A stretch of 64,000 bases of DNA from an uncultured Dyadobacter sp. (GTDB lineage: Bacteria; Bacteroidota; Bacteroidia; Cytophagales; Spirosomataceae): contig NZ_CAMLSE010000016.1 in assembly GCF_946482605.1 (NCBI RefSeq), positions 124,001 to 188,000 on the forward strand, read 5' to 3'. The notes below the pieces were generated by a model that was not told the DNA's origin, made no database searches, and worked only from the letters and a program-made list of their open reading frames with translations. Shown piece after piece: positions 8,860 through 17,600 of the stretch. The position numbers were made by a program, and so were the translations under genes. Every line of letters starts with the position of its first letter. The stretch's first letter is position 1.

Positions 8860-9843
8860 TTACCGCTTGTTAAGTATCACTGCTGCTTCTTTCGCGAAAT
8901 AGGTCAGGATACATTTAGCTCCTGCGCGACGGATGCTTGTAAGCACTTCCATCATCGCCCGGTCACCATCGAGCCAGCCATTCAATGCGGCGGCTTTGAT
9001 CATCGCATATTCGCCTGAGACGTTGTAGGCGGCGACTGGAATATCAAAATTTTCATCCAGCAAACGGATGATGTCAAGGTACGACAATGCCGGTTTGACC
9101 ATCAGCATATCCGCGCCTTCGTCAAAATCAAGCTGCGCTTCCAGAAGTGCTTCGCGTTTGTTGGCAGGGTTCATCTGGTAGGTTTTTTTATCGCCGAATT
9201 TCGGTGCCGACTCCAGTGCGTCGCGGAATGGGCCGTAGAATGCGCTGGCATATTTGGCAGAATACGACATAATGCTCACATCGGTAAACCCGTGCGCATC
9301 GAGGTGTTTCCTTATATACCCTACACGGCCGTCCATCATATCGCTCGGGCCGAGGATATCGGCACCCGCTCTGGCCTGGGCCAGGGACATGTTTGCCAGG
9401 ATTTCCAGCGTCGCGTCGTTCAGGATCCTGCCGTTCTCAACCAGGCCGTCGTGTCCGTCGGAACTGTACGGATCCATAGCCACGTCGGTCATGATCACGA
9501 GCTCCGGATATCTTTCTTTTATGGCTGTAATGGCTTTCAGATAGAAGGTATCCTCGCGATAGCTTTCCGAAGCGACGCGGTCTTTTTTGCTTTCAGGATA
9601 ATTGGGGAACAGGTCAATGGCGCGGATACCCAGCTCGGTAACCTCTTTGAGCTCTTCCAGAAGATTGTCCAGGGAATAGCGGTAAATGCCCGGCATCGAC
9701 TTGATCTCCGTTTGCTGCCGGGTACCTTCGACAACAAACATGGGGTAAATGAAATCGGAAACCTGCAATACGGTTTCCTGGACCAGCTCTCTGACACCGG
9801 CGGATTTTCTATTGCGTCTGGGACGACGGGATAATGGGATCAT
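8860..9843 (-). CDS. hemB: delta-aminolevulinic acid dehydratase (porphobilinogen synthase)
   Basis: This 327-residue enzyme condenses two 5-aminolevulinate molecules to porphobilinogen in heme synthesis. The N terminus (RPRRNRKSAGVRELVQET) is typical. The two active-site lysines are present in SYSAKYASAFYGPFRDA and in DMLMVKPALSYLD, the latter forming the Schiff base. The metal site region reads TDVAMDPYSSDGHDG: positions that are cysteines in zinc-dependent ALADs are Asp/Ser here, suggesting the magnesium/potassium-dependent class. No other heme gene is adjacent. A TAGTTTTG box lies 60 bases upstream of its start. Confidence 0.95.
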   Translation of the reverse strand: MIPLSRRPRRNRKSAGVRELVQETVLQVSDFIYPMFVVEGTRQQTEIKSMPGIYRYSLDNLLEELKEVTELGIRAIDLFPNYPESKKDRVASESYREDTFYLKAITAIKERYPELVIMTDVAMDPYSSDGHDGLVENGRILNDATLEILANMSLAQARAGADILGPSDMMDGRVGYIRKHLDAHGFTDVSIMSYSAKYASAFYGPFRDALESAPKFGDKKTYQMNPANKREALLEAQLDFDEGADMLMVKPALSYLDIIRLLDENFDIPVAAYNVSGEYAMIKAAALNGWLDGDRAMMEVLTSIRRAGAKCILTYFAKEAAVILNKR

Positions 9844-9845
9844 TT

Positions 9846-9877
9846 TGGCAATCGGCGATCGGCATTCGGCCGTCGGC
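9846..9877. repeat. tandem GCCGA-type degenerate repeats in the hemB leader
   Basis: Read on the reverse strand, the region just upstream of the hemB ATG holds four spaced copies of GCCGA within about 32 bases (GCCGAC, GCCGAAT, GCCGATC, GCCGATT). Similar short degenerate repeats are scattered in many Bacteroidota intergenic regions; no function is evident. Confidence 0.5.
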
Positions 9878-9903
9878 TTTTTATGGGAAGCTTAAAGAAA
9901 CAT

Positions 9904-9911
9904 CAAAACTA
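9904..9911 (-). promoter_or_regulatory. candidate -7 box TAGTTTTG for hemB
   Basis: The reverse strand reads TAGTTTTG, an exact TAnnTTTG match, which would start transcription about 55 bases before the hemB ATG. I see no good TTTG at -33. Confidence 0.35.
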
Positions 9912-9988
9912 AAAACCACACAAAGAAAAAGAGAGTTTCCCAAACACGCCTTTTATACCTCGTCCTTCTTCCTTACCTCCTTGTCTGG

Positions 9989-10675
9989 TTATCCTACCAT
10001 CAGCTTGAATCCTTCTCCATGCAGATTCATGATCTGAATGGATGGGTCGTCCCGGAGGTATTTGCGTAGTTTGGTAATGTAAACATCCATACTTCTGGCA
10101 TTGAAATAAGAATCATCTCCCCAGATGGTTTTGAGGGCGAAACTTCGGCTGATGGGTTGGTTGAGGTTCTGGCAGAAAAGTTTCAGCAGCTCCGATTCCT
10201 TGCTGGTCAGGCGGGCGGATTTATCATTGGTGGCGAGCTGCTGGTGGCTGTAATCGAAAGTATACTGGCCGATCTTGAAAACATTTGTCTCCTCGGGCTG
10301 ATCGGTTTGCCGTTTGTAACGCCTCAGAATGGCCTCGATCCGCATTAGAAGCTCTTCGCGGTCAAATGGCTTCGTCACATAGTCATCGGCACCCACCCGG
10401 AAGCCCTGCATGGTGTCCTCTTTCATGGATTTGGCCGTAAGGAAAATGATAGGTACATCCCTGCCGCTCATCCGGACTTCCTTTGCGAGGGAGAAGCCAT
10501 CCTTTTTAGGCATCATCACATCGAAGATGCACAGATCATATTCTTTGTCCACAAAATGCTGCCATCCCTTCTGTCCATCAGTAGCAAGGTCGGTAGGAAA
10601 GCCTTTATCTGTCAGATATTCCTGAAGAAGCATTCCAAGATTAGCGTCATCTTCAACGAGTAAGAGGTTGGGCAT
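9989..10675 (-). CDS. OmpR-family response regulator (RprY-like)
   Basis: The 228-residue protein has a receiver domain with an acidic pair (VEDD), the phospho-acceptor Asp in LCIFDVMMPKKDG, the Thr in FLTAK and the Lys in YVTKPF. The C-terminal winged helix of the OmpR/PhoB type includes RLTSKESELLKLF and ARSMDVYITKLRKYLRDD. It should bind DNA as a phosphorylation-dependent transcription factor. No histidine kinase gene is next to it, so its partner is elsewhere. It lies upstream of hemB on the same strand at about 145 bases and divergent from the hydrolase gene. RprY-like regulators of Bacteroidota look like this, but the match is by eye. Confidence 0.9.
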   Translation of the reverse strand: MPNLLLVEDDANLGMLLQEYLTDKGFPTDLATDGQKGWQHFVDKEYDLCIFDVMMPKKDGFSLAKEVRMSGRDVPIIFLTAKSMKEDTMQGFRVGADDYVTKPFDREELLMRIEAILRRYKRQTDQPEETNVFKIGQYTFDYSHQQLATNDKSARLTSKESELLKLFCQNLNQPISRSFALKTIWGDDSYFNARSMDVYITKLRKYLRDDPSIQIMNLHGEGFKLMVG

Positions 10676-10847
10676 TGGAAAAGAATGAATCGGTTAGGTT
10701 TGCAAGATACTCAATATGCAACCGCAGTGAATGGATGCAGGAATAACAGAAACTCAGAAAAATTGCTGAATGGTGACATCATGCGTAAATTAACCCGATA
10801 AAACTAGCGATCTTTCGTATCTCTGAAACCTTCATAACTCATAAAAA

Positions 10848-11867
10848 ATGTTAAAATTCATTCTCTGGGTTGCCGCGATCCTTGTGATCCTAGGTATCGT
10901 CTTTATATCTGGCCCCAAAGTACCGGAGGCCCGCCTCACACCGGTTCTGCCTACCGTTACCAGCGATCTGACGAGGCTGGAAGAAGAGGTCAACAGGACC
11001 GAAAGGGCCACGCCGCTGCTGAAACCCGATAATGAGGCACGCATTGTCTGGGCCAACGACAGCTTAAAGCAAAAGACAACTTACAGCATTGTATACATCC
11101 ATGGCTTTGGTGCCAGCTGGGCCGAGGGTGATCCGATCCATAAAGACCTTGCACGGAAGTACGGAGCCAACCTGTACCTCGCGCGTATGCACGATGCCGG
11201 TATAGCCGATACGAATGCATTCGACGATCTGACGCCGGCTAATTTCCTGACGGGTGCGAAAAGGGCATTAGCCATTGGAAAAGTGCTGGGTGACAGCGTG
11301 ATCGTGATCGGGACGTCGGCAGGCGGCCTGTTGTCGGTATATCTTGCCGCCACGCATCCTGAAATCAAGGGGCTGGTGCTCTATTCACCCTGCATGGCCA
11401 TCGCCAACCCTGCTATGAAGCTGGTTACAGGCCCATGGGGGCAGCAAATCCTGCATAAGGCAATGGGGACACACAATATGGGAAAGGATTCCATTCCGGA
11501 GCAGGCACAGTTCTGGCTGCAGGGATATCATACCAACGGGCTGACCACATTGCAACAAATGATCGATGCTATTGCAAAGCCTGAGATTTATGCGGAAGTT
11601 AAAATGCCTGTGTTCGTAGGCTACTATTATAAGAATGATAAGGAACAGGACAAGGTCGTATCGGTGAAGGCAATCCGCGAGATGTTTGCAGGCCTCGGTA
11701 CGCCGACTGAGATGAAGGAAGAAAAGGCATTTCCCGAAAGCGGCGACCATGTAATTGGTTCACACTTACGGTCGAAGGACGTAAAAGGCGTGTACGAAGC
11801 AACAGACCGGTTTTTTCAGGAAAAGCTGCATCTGAAACCAGTAGAAAAGCTTGCTGTTCAACCTTGA
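10848..11867 (+). CDS. alpha/beta hydrolase, membrane-anchored
   Basis: A single N-terminal hydrophobic helix (residues 2-20) probably anchors the protein facing the periplasm. The hydrolase domain begins TTYSIVYIHGFGASWAEGDP (oxyanion region HGFG). The nucleophile elbow is GTSAGGLL (Ser about residue 151), and the late GDHVIGSH gives the catalytic His. The acidic residue is likely the Asp in YYYKNDKEQD. Such serine hydrolases cleave esters or thioesters; the substrate is unknown. It starts 172 bases from the divergent response-regulator gene. Confidence 0.82.
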   Translation: MLKFILWVAAILVILGIVFISGPKVPEARLTPVLPTVTSDLTRLEEEVNRTERATPLLKPDNEARIVWANDSLKQKTTYSIVYIHGFGASWAEGDPIHKDLARKYGANLYLARMHDAGIADTNAFDDLTPANFLTGAKRALAIGKVLGDSVIVIGTSAGGLLSVYLAATHPEIKGLVLYSPCMAIANPAMKLVTGPWGQQILHKAMGTHNMGKDSIPEQAQFWLQGYHTNGLTTLQQMIDAIAKPEIYAEVKMPVFVGYYYKNDKEQDKVVSVKAIREMFAGLGTPTEMKEEKAFPESGDHVIGSHLRSKDVKGVYEATDRFFQEKLHLKPVEKLAVQP

Positions 11868-11982
11868 CCTGATACCTGAACGGTGCCTGAAAGGCGGCGC
11901 TTGTGGTTAAACTTGCTAAAAATGCTTTACTTTGCCGGCTGGAACGGACATATCCTAATCAATCTACAATAGAAGGAAGAAC

Positions 11983-12807
11983 ATGGCTTACGGTTTATTA
12001 AAAGGAAAAAGAGGAATCATATCGGGCGCTCTGGACGAAAATTCCATTGCGTGGAAAATCGCGCTGAAAGCAAAGGAAGAAGGTGCTACGTTTGTTTTGA
12101 CCAACGCTCCTATCGCCATGCGTATGGGTGCTATCAACGATCTGGCCAAGCAATGTGAAGCAGAGATCATTCCTGCTGACGCCACTTCCCTGGAAGATAT
12201 CGAAAACCTTTTTACCAAATCGACCGAGATCCTGGGCGGCAAGATCGATTTCGTCCTGCACTCGATCGGCATGTCGCTCAATGTGCGCAAAGGCAAGTCG
12301 TACGGCGACCTGAACTACGACTGGTTTCAGAAGGGTGTAGACATCTCAGCACTTTCACTGCACAAGTTTTTGCAGGTAGCCGAGAAGCTCGACGCGATCA
12401 ACGATTGGGGATCGGTTGTGGCATTATCCTACATCGCGGCCCAGAGAACATATTCGTTTTACAGCGACATGGCGGAAGCGAAAGCCATGCTGGAAAGCAT
12501 TGCGCGCAGCTATGGCTATCGCTATGGGAAAGCAAAAAATGTGCGTGTGAACACGATTTCACAGTCACCTACCAAAACGAAGGCGGGATCCGGTATCGAA
12601 GGATTTGACGCATTCTATGATTTTGCGGAAAAAATGAGCCCACTGGGCAATGCATCGGCAGATGATTGTGCGAACTATGCGATCACACTCTTCTCGGATC
12701 TGACGCGTTTTGTGACAATGCAGAACCTGTACCATGATGGGGGCTATTCTTCAACCGGGATTTCCGAAGAGCTGGTCACCATGATCCAGCAGCAGCACCA
12801 GCAATAA
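11983..12807 (+). CDS. fabI: enoyl-[acyl-carrier-protein] reductase (NADH)
   Basis: The 274-residue protein is a FabI-type short-chain reductase that performs the last step of each fatty-acid elongation cycle. The cofactor region is GIISGALDENSIAWKIA, the divergent FabI glycine motif. The catalytic set Tyr150, Tyr160 and Lys167 (SYIAAQRTYSFYSDMAEAK) has the characteristic Y-x6-K spacing. The substrate-loop motif TISQSPTKTKAGSGI follows. AAGGAAG lies 6 bases before the ATG, one of the few purine-rich ribosome-binding-like sites in this window. A strong terminator follows, so it is probably transcribed alone. Confidence 0.95.
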   Translation: MAYGLLKGKRGIISGALDENSIAWKIALKAKEEGATFVLTNAPIAMRMGAINDLAKQCEAEIIPADATSLEDIENLFTKSTEILGGKIDFVLHSIGMSLNVRKGKSYGDLNYDWFQKGVDISALSLHKFLQVAEKLDAINDWGSVVALSYIAAQRTYSFYSDMAEAKAMLESIARSYGYRYGKAKNVRVNTISQSPTKTKAGSGIEGFDAFYDFAEKMSPLGNASADDCANYAITLFSDLTRFVTMQNLYHDGGYSSTGISEELVTMIQQQHQQ

Positions 12808-12826
12808 CATGGCGATACAACATATT

Positions 12827-12867
12827 GAAAACCCTTCAAGGCACGCGTTTTGAAGGGTTTTCTTTTT
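12827..12867 (+). terminator. rho-independent terminator after fabI
   Basis: A perfect 13-bp stem (12827-12839 with 12850-12862) with a 10-base loop is followed by five T's. Confidence 0.9.
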
Positions 12868-12950
12868 GAACTAAAATAAATGCGCACAGCGTCCGTTTCG
12901 CGTTGTGTAATATTTGTGAACCAATTAGTTTCGCCAAATAATTTCAATAT

Positions 12951-13763
12951 ATGAATCATCAGACCATTCACCCCTTTTTCAGCAAATTTGGGGCGCAGGC
13001 AAGCCGCCTGTTGCTCGCAGCCATGTTCCTGACTGTATTTTCATGCGGAAGCGAGAAGGAGGCCGCACAGGCCGTTCCGGATGCACCGCTTTACACACTG
13101 GTATTTCTGGATAAGACCCAGAGTGTGCATGTCGACAAGCAATATGTCAACCAGAAATATCGTCAGGCACTGACAGACATCGTCGAGAATAACATGAAGA
13201 ATAAAGGCGACAAGCTGGAAGTGTATTTCATCCACGAAAACACGTCCAAAGCAAAGGCGCTCTCGCTGACGGTTCGGAGCGAGAAGGACAACCTTGAAGG
13301 TGCCAATGCGACCGACCGTGAGGGGATCGAGACGGCGTTTCAGCTGGCATTGCAGAAAGAAAAAGGTATTTACCTGCGTCAGCTGTTGGCAAAGCTCAAT
13401 CAGCAAAATACGGGCTCGTCCAACCTGTCGACCGACATCTGGGCCAGCTTACCTGTTATCGCCAAGGCCGGTGAGAGCGGTTCGGATGTAAAGGTGTATT
13501 ATTTCAGTGATATGGTGGAAAGTGTAAAGGGTGCCGATCGCCGGGATTTTCATACCAATCCCCCTAAAAACGACTCCGACGCCGAAGCAGATGCGAAGGC
13601 GGATACTAAAAAGCTGGAACGTTACGCGATCGGTTCACCACAGGTCACGATCGTGTCACCATTCGAGCCGACAGCTTCAAGTAAGGAAAACAACCCGCAT
13701 GTGACGCATTACTGGCAGACCTTGTTCCAGGAGCTGGGCGGGGTAAGTGTAGAGGAGCTTTGA
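12951..13763 (+). CDS. lipoprotein with von Willebrand factor A-like domain
   Basis: The first 32 residues form a lipoprotein signal with the lipobox LTVFSC (Cys32). The mature part begins with a strand ending in FLDKTQS, giving D54-x-T56-x-S58, the first metal-ion-dependent adhesion (MIDAS-like) motif. Later elements are T161-D162 in NLSTDIW and D187 in YFSDMVES, which fit the remaining MIDAS positions. Residues 195-220 are a charged Asp/Ala/Lys linker, followed by a short C-terminal domain. VWA lipoproteins bind metal and protein partners; none is encoded next door. The gene ends 15 bases from the convergent Uma2-type gene with no terminator between. Confidence 0.6.
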   Translation: MNHQTIHPFFSKFGAQASRLLLAAMFLTVFSCGSEKEAAQAVPDAPLYTLVFLDKTQSVHVDKQYVNQKYRQALTDIVENNMKNKGDKLEVYFIHENTSKAKALSLTVRSEKDNLEGANATDREGIETAFQLALQKEKGIYLRQLLAKLNQQNTGSSNLSTDIWASLPVIAKAGESGSDVKVYYFSDMVESVKGADRRDFHTNPPKNDSDAEADAKADTKKLERYAIGSPQVTIVSPFEPTASSKENNPHVTHYWQTLFQELGGVSVEEL

Positions 13764-13778
13764 GTTTTGAGTACTGTA

Positions 13779-14429
13779 TTATAGGTTTTGAATGGCTTTC
13801 AGATTCTCGTTATCGTCGAAAATGGCGCGAATGGGAATCTGGAAGCCTTCTACGACGAAGCTTTTTACATCGCCTGTTTGCGCTTTCAGAATTAGCTCGT
13901 ATTTACCGTTAGCCAAATGATATTGTTCGAGCGTTTGTTTTTGAGGATCGACAATCCAGTATTCTTCAACTCCATGCGCTTGATAGTCCCTGAATTTCAC
14001 GCCTCGATCACGATGTTCCGTTGCATCTGAGATTACTTCGATGGCAAGATCTGGTGCAGGAAAAAGAGTCTGATCATCCGTGAAGTCGCGGGATTTTTCT
14101 TCGGCAAAAAAGCAAATGTCAGGTTCGTAGTCATTTCGGGTAAGCGCAACCATTGTGCTTCTGAACCCAACAAAAGCCTCACGTGCGTGCTTTATGGTGT
14201 AGACTCCGAGAAGTGTCAAAAGATTTCCGGAAGCACGGGAGGTTTGTAAATCTACCTGAGGTTGTATAATCACTTCGCCGTTGATAAACTCGATCTTATC
14301 GTGATCGTCGAAGTCAGTATAAAATTTCAGCCGACATGTCTTTTCCCTTTCAAGTGCCGCTTTCACCTTTTCCAACATCAAATACGCGTCGGGCATTGCG
14401 AGGACTTGAGAAACAAGTGCTTCATTCAT
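13779..14429 (-). CDS. Uma2 family (DUF820) PD-(D/E)xK-type protein
   Basis: This 216-residue protein shows the Uma2 signature: KIEFINGEVI, then a PDICFF motif, then FPAPDLAIEVIS with the core Asp and the E-V-I strand, then KFRDYQAHGVEEYWIVDPQKQTLE. These form the restriction-endonuclease-like fold. The family is widespread and often expanded in Cyanobacteria and Bacteroidota, and its biological role is mostly unknown. The gene follows yifB on the same strand after 26 bases and may be cotranscribed. Confidence 0.85.
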   Translation of the reverse strand: MNEALVSQVLAMPDAYLMLEKVKAALEREKTCRLKFYTDFDDHDKIEFINGEVIIQPQVDLQTSRASGNLLTLLGVYTIKHAREAFVGFRSTMVALTRNDYEPDICFFAEEKSRDFTDDQTLFPAPDLAIEVISDATEHRDRGVKFRDYQAHGVEEYWIVDPQKQTLEQYHLANGKYELILKAQTGDVKSFVVEGFQIPIRAIFDDNENLKAIQNL

Positions 14430-14455
14430 GTGGGTTTACGTTTTAGTTTGCCCTG

Positions 14456-15997
14456 CTATCCCGCCCAATTCTCCCGGTCCAAGCTCCGGTACTGAATCGC
14501 CTCAGCCAAATGCTCGACCCTGATATCGTCACTATCCGCAAGGTCGGCGATGGTACGGGACACTTTGAGAATACGATCGTAGGCCCTGGCAGATAAACCG
14601 AGCCGCTCCATGGCTTTACGCAACAGCATTTTGCCTGCATCACCGATTTCGCAGATTTGCTTTACCATTTCCGGCGTCATCATCGCATTGGAATAGATTT
14701 CCTTATAATCCCTGAACCGGTCGGTCTGACGCAGACGTGCATGGATCACCCGTTCGCGGATCTGGCTGCTGCTTTCCGATTTGCGGGTAGAGGAAATCTG
14801 GTCGAAAGTCACAGGCGTCACTTCTACGTGCAGATCGATGCGGTCGAGCAAAGGGCCGCTGATCTTATTAAGGTACTTCTGCACGACGCCCGGTCCGCAA
14901 ACACAGTCTTTGTCCGGGTGATTATAGTAGCCGCACGGGCAAGGGTTCATGCTGGCAATGAGCATAAAATTAGCAGGGAATTCCACCGACATTCTGGCTC
15001 TGGAAATGGTTACTTTTCTTTCCTCCAATGGCTGACGCATTACTTCAAGCACAGTCCGTTTGAATTCCGGTAGTTCGTCGAGGAAGAGCACGCCATTGTG
15101 GGACAGTGAAATTTCTCCCGGCTGCGGATAGCCGCCGCCGCCGACCAGCGCGACATCGCTGATGGAATGGTGCGGCGAACGGAACGGCCTGCGCGATACC
15201 AGGGTGGCCTGTTTGCCCAACTTGCCCGCCACGGAATGGATTTTGGTTGTTTCCAGGGCTTCCGGAAGGCTCAATGGCGGCAATATGCTCGGTATGCGCT
15301 TGGCTAGCATCGTCTTTCCGGCTCCTGGCGGACCAATCATAATCGCATTGTGTCCGCCCGCCGCCGCGATCTCCAGCGCCCGTTTGATATTCTCCTGCCC
15401 TTGGACGTGTTCAAAATCGGCCTCGTACTCATTTTGAGTAGAGAAAAACAGGTCGCGCGTATCCACACGAAGCGGATCGATACTCCTTGTGCCTTTGAAA
15501 AAATCAATGGCGTCGGTCAGCGTATCAACCGGGATGACGTCGATATTGTTGACAATGGCAGCTTCGTGGGCATTTTCCGAGGGCAGGACAATACCCTTCA
15601 AACCTTGTTTCCGAACCTCGATGGCGATGGGGAGTACGCCCTTAATGGGCCGGAGGATGCCGTCGAGCGACAATTCTCCCAGGATAATGTAATCCTCGGT
15701 ATTGCGGACGCAAGTCAGCTGGTCGGAACACTGCAAGGTGCACAATGCAATGGCGAGATCGTAGGCCGAGCCTTCCTTGCGGATATCGGCCGGCGCGAGG
15801 TTGACGACCAGCTTTTGCCGCGGCATTTTGTACCCGAAATGTTTGAGAGAGGCTTCAACGCGCTGCTGGCTTTCTTTTACCGCGCTGTCGGCGAGACCAA
15901 CCATGTAGAACCCGAGTCCCTGGCCGACATTTACTTCGATCGTGATGATCGTGGCGTCCACGCCAAACACGGCGCTTCCGTAGGTTTTGGCAAGCAT
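14456..15997 (-). CDS. yifB: YifB/ComM family AAA ATPase (Mg-chelatase-like)
   Basis: The 513-residue protein begins MLAKTYGSAVFGVDA, the standard start of the family. It has an N-terminal Lon-protease-like ChlI domain (about residues 20-140), an AAA+ module with Walker A GPPGAGKTMLAKR, Walker B LFLDELPEF, a CPCGYY/CVCGPG cysteine pair motif, and the C-terminal Mg_chelatase region with SARAYDRILKVSRTIADL. In Gram-negatives ComM promotes branch migration in natural transformation. An upstream in-frame start at 16063 exists, but a promoter-like TTG-N21-TATTTTTG at 16032-16063 would put the transcript start inside it, so I choose 15997. Confidence 0.93.
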   Translation of the reverse strand: MLAKTYGSAVFGVDATIITIEVNVGQGLGFYMVGLADSAVKESQQRVEASLKHFGYKMPRQKLVVNLAPADIRKEGSAYDLAIALCTLQCSDQLTCVRNTEDYIILGELSLDGILRPIKGVLPIAIEVRKQGLKGIVLPSENAHEAAIVNNIDVIPVDTLTDAIDFFKGTRSIDPLRVDTRDLFFSTQNEYEADFEHVQGQENIKRALEIAAAGGHNAIMIGPPGAGKTMLAKRIPSILPPLSLPEALETTKIHSVAGKLGKQATLVSRRPFRSPHHSISDVALVGGGGYPQPGEISLSHNGVLFLDELPEFKRTVLEVMRQPLEERKVTISRARMSVEFPANFMLIASMNPCPCGYYNHPDKDCVCGPGVVQKYLNKISGPLLDRIDLHVEVTPVTFDQISSTRKSESSSQIRERVIHARLRQTDRFRDYKEIYSNAMMTPEMVKQICEIGDAGKMLLRKAMERLGLSARAYDRILKVSRTIADLADSDDIRVEHLAEAIQYRSLDRENWAG

Positions 15998-16031
15998 AAG
16001 TGTGTGTTTTGAGTAATAGAATGATTTTTGG

Positions 16032-16063
16032 CAAAAATAGCAGAAAAAGGATAAACTGACCAA
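16032..16063 (-). promoter_or_regulatory. candidate promoter for yifB
   Basis: The reverse strand reads TTG (16063-16061), 21 bases, then TATTTTTG (16039-16032), matching the Bacteroidota -33/-7 pattern. It predicts a leader of about 29 bases before the ATG at 15997. Confidence 0.55.
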
Positions 16064-16131
16064 TATTCCGAAATAGCTTGCTGATCAGTGTATTGATGTC
16101 TATTTTGAAGTCTGGTAGCCCTTTTATTCGT

Positions 16132-17142
16132 ATGACCCGCATTATCCTGACCATTTTGCTTTCCCTGGCCTTACTAACCACGGGTGTGTGCCAAAATAAA
16201 CGTCGTCCGCTTAAAGGCAAGACGATCTGCATCGACCCGGGCCACGGTGGCACGGCAGCGACCGATAGCTACCGTGTGGGGCCGGGTGGCGAGCGGGAAG
16301 AGTGGGTCAACCTGCGCGTAGGGTTGCTTTTGAAAAAAATGCTTGAAAAGAAGGGCGCAAAGGTGCTGATCACGCGCACAGAGGATAAGCAGGTGCCATT
16401 GCCGGATCGTGCGAAACTGGCGATGGATGGTAAAGCGGATCTTTTTATATCAATCCATCACAATGCAACGGCCGACTCATCAGTCAACTTCCCGATCATC
16501 TATTTCCATGGGAATATGTCGGAGAATGTGGCGAGCGTGGATTTTGGCAAAGAACTTGCGGTGAGGCTGGTGAAATATCTCCACCGACCTGGTACGCCGG
16601 TGTCGCTCGTATCTGACTTTACGATTTTCGCGGACGCGGGCGCATCGGTGCTGCGTAACAGCTACGGCACGCCCGGGGTGCTTGCAGAAGCCTCGTTCTT
16701 TACCAATCCTTCCGAAGAGCAGCGGTTGAAGCAAGCTGACCATAACAGCCGGGAGGCAACGGCATACTCGGAAGCGATCGTCGCTTTTTTTGCCAAACCG
16801 GTTGCAACGATTGCTGCAAAAAATTCGAAAGTGCCCGTAATTCCCGCATTTAAGGTTTTCCAGGAAGCAGAGCGCATGACACCCAGCGCCCGACGCTGGC
16901 GCCAGGATTTTGACGAAGGTAAGGTGTTCATGATGAAGAAAGATACCGCATTGCTAAGGGAGTCCTACGAGCTTTTTACGCGTTCGGCTCGCTCATTTCC
17001 GGATTCTTATGTGGCCGGGCAGTGCCATCAGCACCGTGCCGTGCTGCTAAGGAAGTTGGGTAAGGCGGTGCAGGCCGGCCAGGAAGACCAGCGGTTTCGG
17101 GAATATTACGTGCCGGTCTCCCAGCCTTCTGTTGTCCGGTAA
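16132..17142 (+). CDS. N-acetylmuramoyl-L-alanine amidase (Amidase_3)
   Basis: The chosen ATG gives a 336-residue protein with a clear signal peptide (MTRIILTILLSLALL). The Amidase_3 fold follows: ICIDPGHGG (first zinc His), EEWVNLRVG (Glu), DLFISIHHNA (His), and a late GVLAEASFFTNPSEE (catalytic Glu). It cuts the amide bond between MurNAc and the stem peptide. Residues 225-336 form a C-terminal helical extension that resembles a TPR-like tail (LFTRSARSFPDSYVAGQ). Upstream in-frame starts (16078, 16096) would put extra residues before the signal peptide. A second amidase lies at 31471. Confidence 0.87.
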   Translation: MTRIILTILLSLALLTTGVCQNKRRPLKGKTICIDPGHGGTAATDSYRVGPGGEREEWVNLRVGLLLKKMLEKKGAKVLITRTEDKQVPLPDRAKLAMDGKADLFISIHHNATADSSVNFPIIYFHGNMSENVASVDFGKELAVRLVKYLHRPGTPVSLVSDFTIFADAGASVLRNSYGTPGVLAEASFFTNPSEEQRLKQADHNSREATAYSEAIVAFFAKPVATIAAKNSKVPVIPAFKVFQEAERMTPSARRWRQDFDEGKVFMMKKDTALLRESYELFTRSARSFPDSYVAGQCHQHRAVLLRKLGKAVQAGQEDQRFREYYVPVSQPSVVR

Positions 17143-17264
17143 TGGCAACCGCGCGCCCGTTATTGAACAAAAAATCAAATTTCATTATATGTAATTAATT
17201 GATATATAAGTATCTTTCAAATTGGCATGATTATTTTATCTACAAAAGTGAAATATATAATACA

Positions 17265-17600
17265 ATGAAGCGCAATTATCTCGGAGAATTTGAAGAGCTG
17301 GTGCTATTGACCGTTGCTGTGCTGAAAGACAAAGCCTATGGCGTAGCAATCGCCGATGAGTTACAAGCCCAGACGGGCCGTTCGGCCAATATCAGTGCCG
17401 TGCACGCCGCCCTGCACCGGTTGGAGGAAAAAGGAATGCTTGCCTCGCACCTGGGCGACGCCACTGCCGAGCGCGGAGGCAGGCGTAAACGACTTTTTGT
17501 GGTAACGGCCATGGGAGCGACGACATTGTCGGAAATCAAAGAGATGCGAAACAGGCTCTGGAATGCCATGGATTCTGGTACATTAACCCCCGCAATATGA
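17265..17600 (+). CDS. PadR family transcriptional regulator
   Basis: This 111-residue protein has a winged-helix domain typical of PadR: LGEFEELVLLTVAVLKDKAYGVAI, then the recognition helix ISAVHAALHRLEEKGMLASH and the wing RGGRRKRLFVVT. Starting at 17265 instead of the upstream in-frame ATG gives the standard PadR N terminus. Its stop codon overlaps the start of the permease gene by four bases (ATGA). PadR genes coupled to FtsX-like permeases with a prefix domain are common in Bacteroidota, and the regulator probably controls the transporter in response to a ligand or stress. Confidence 0.9.
   Translation: MKRNYLGEFEELVLLTVAVLKDKAYGVAIADELQAQTGRSANISAVHAALHRLEEKGMLASHLGDATAERGGRRKRLFVVTAMGATTLSEIKEMRNRLWNAMDSGTLTPAI

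Noticed and set aside
15350..16012. 220-residue open frame antisense to yifB
   Set aside because: The yifB frame carries all its motifs; the opposite frame lacks any recognisable sequence.
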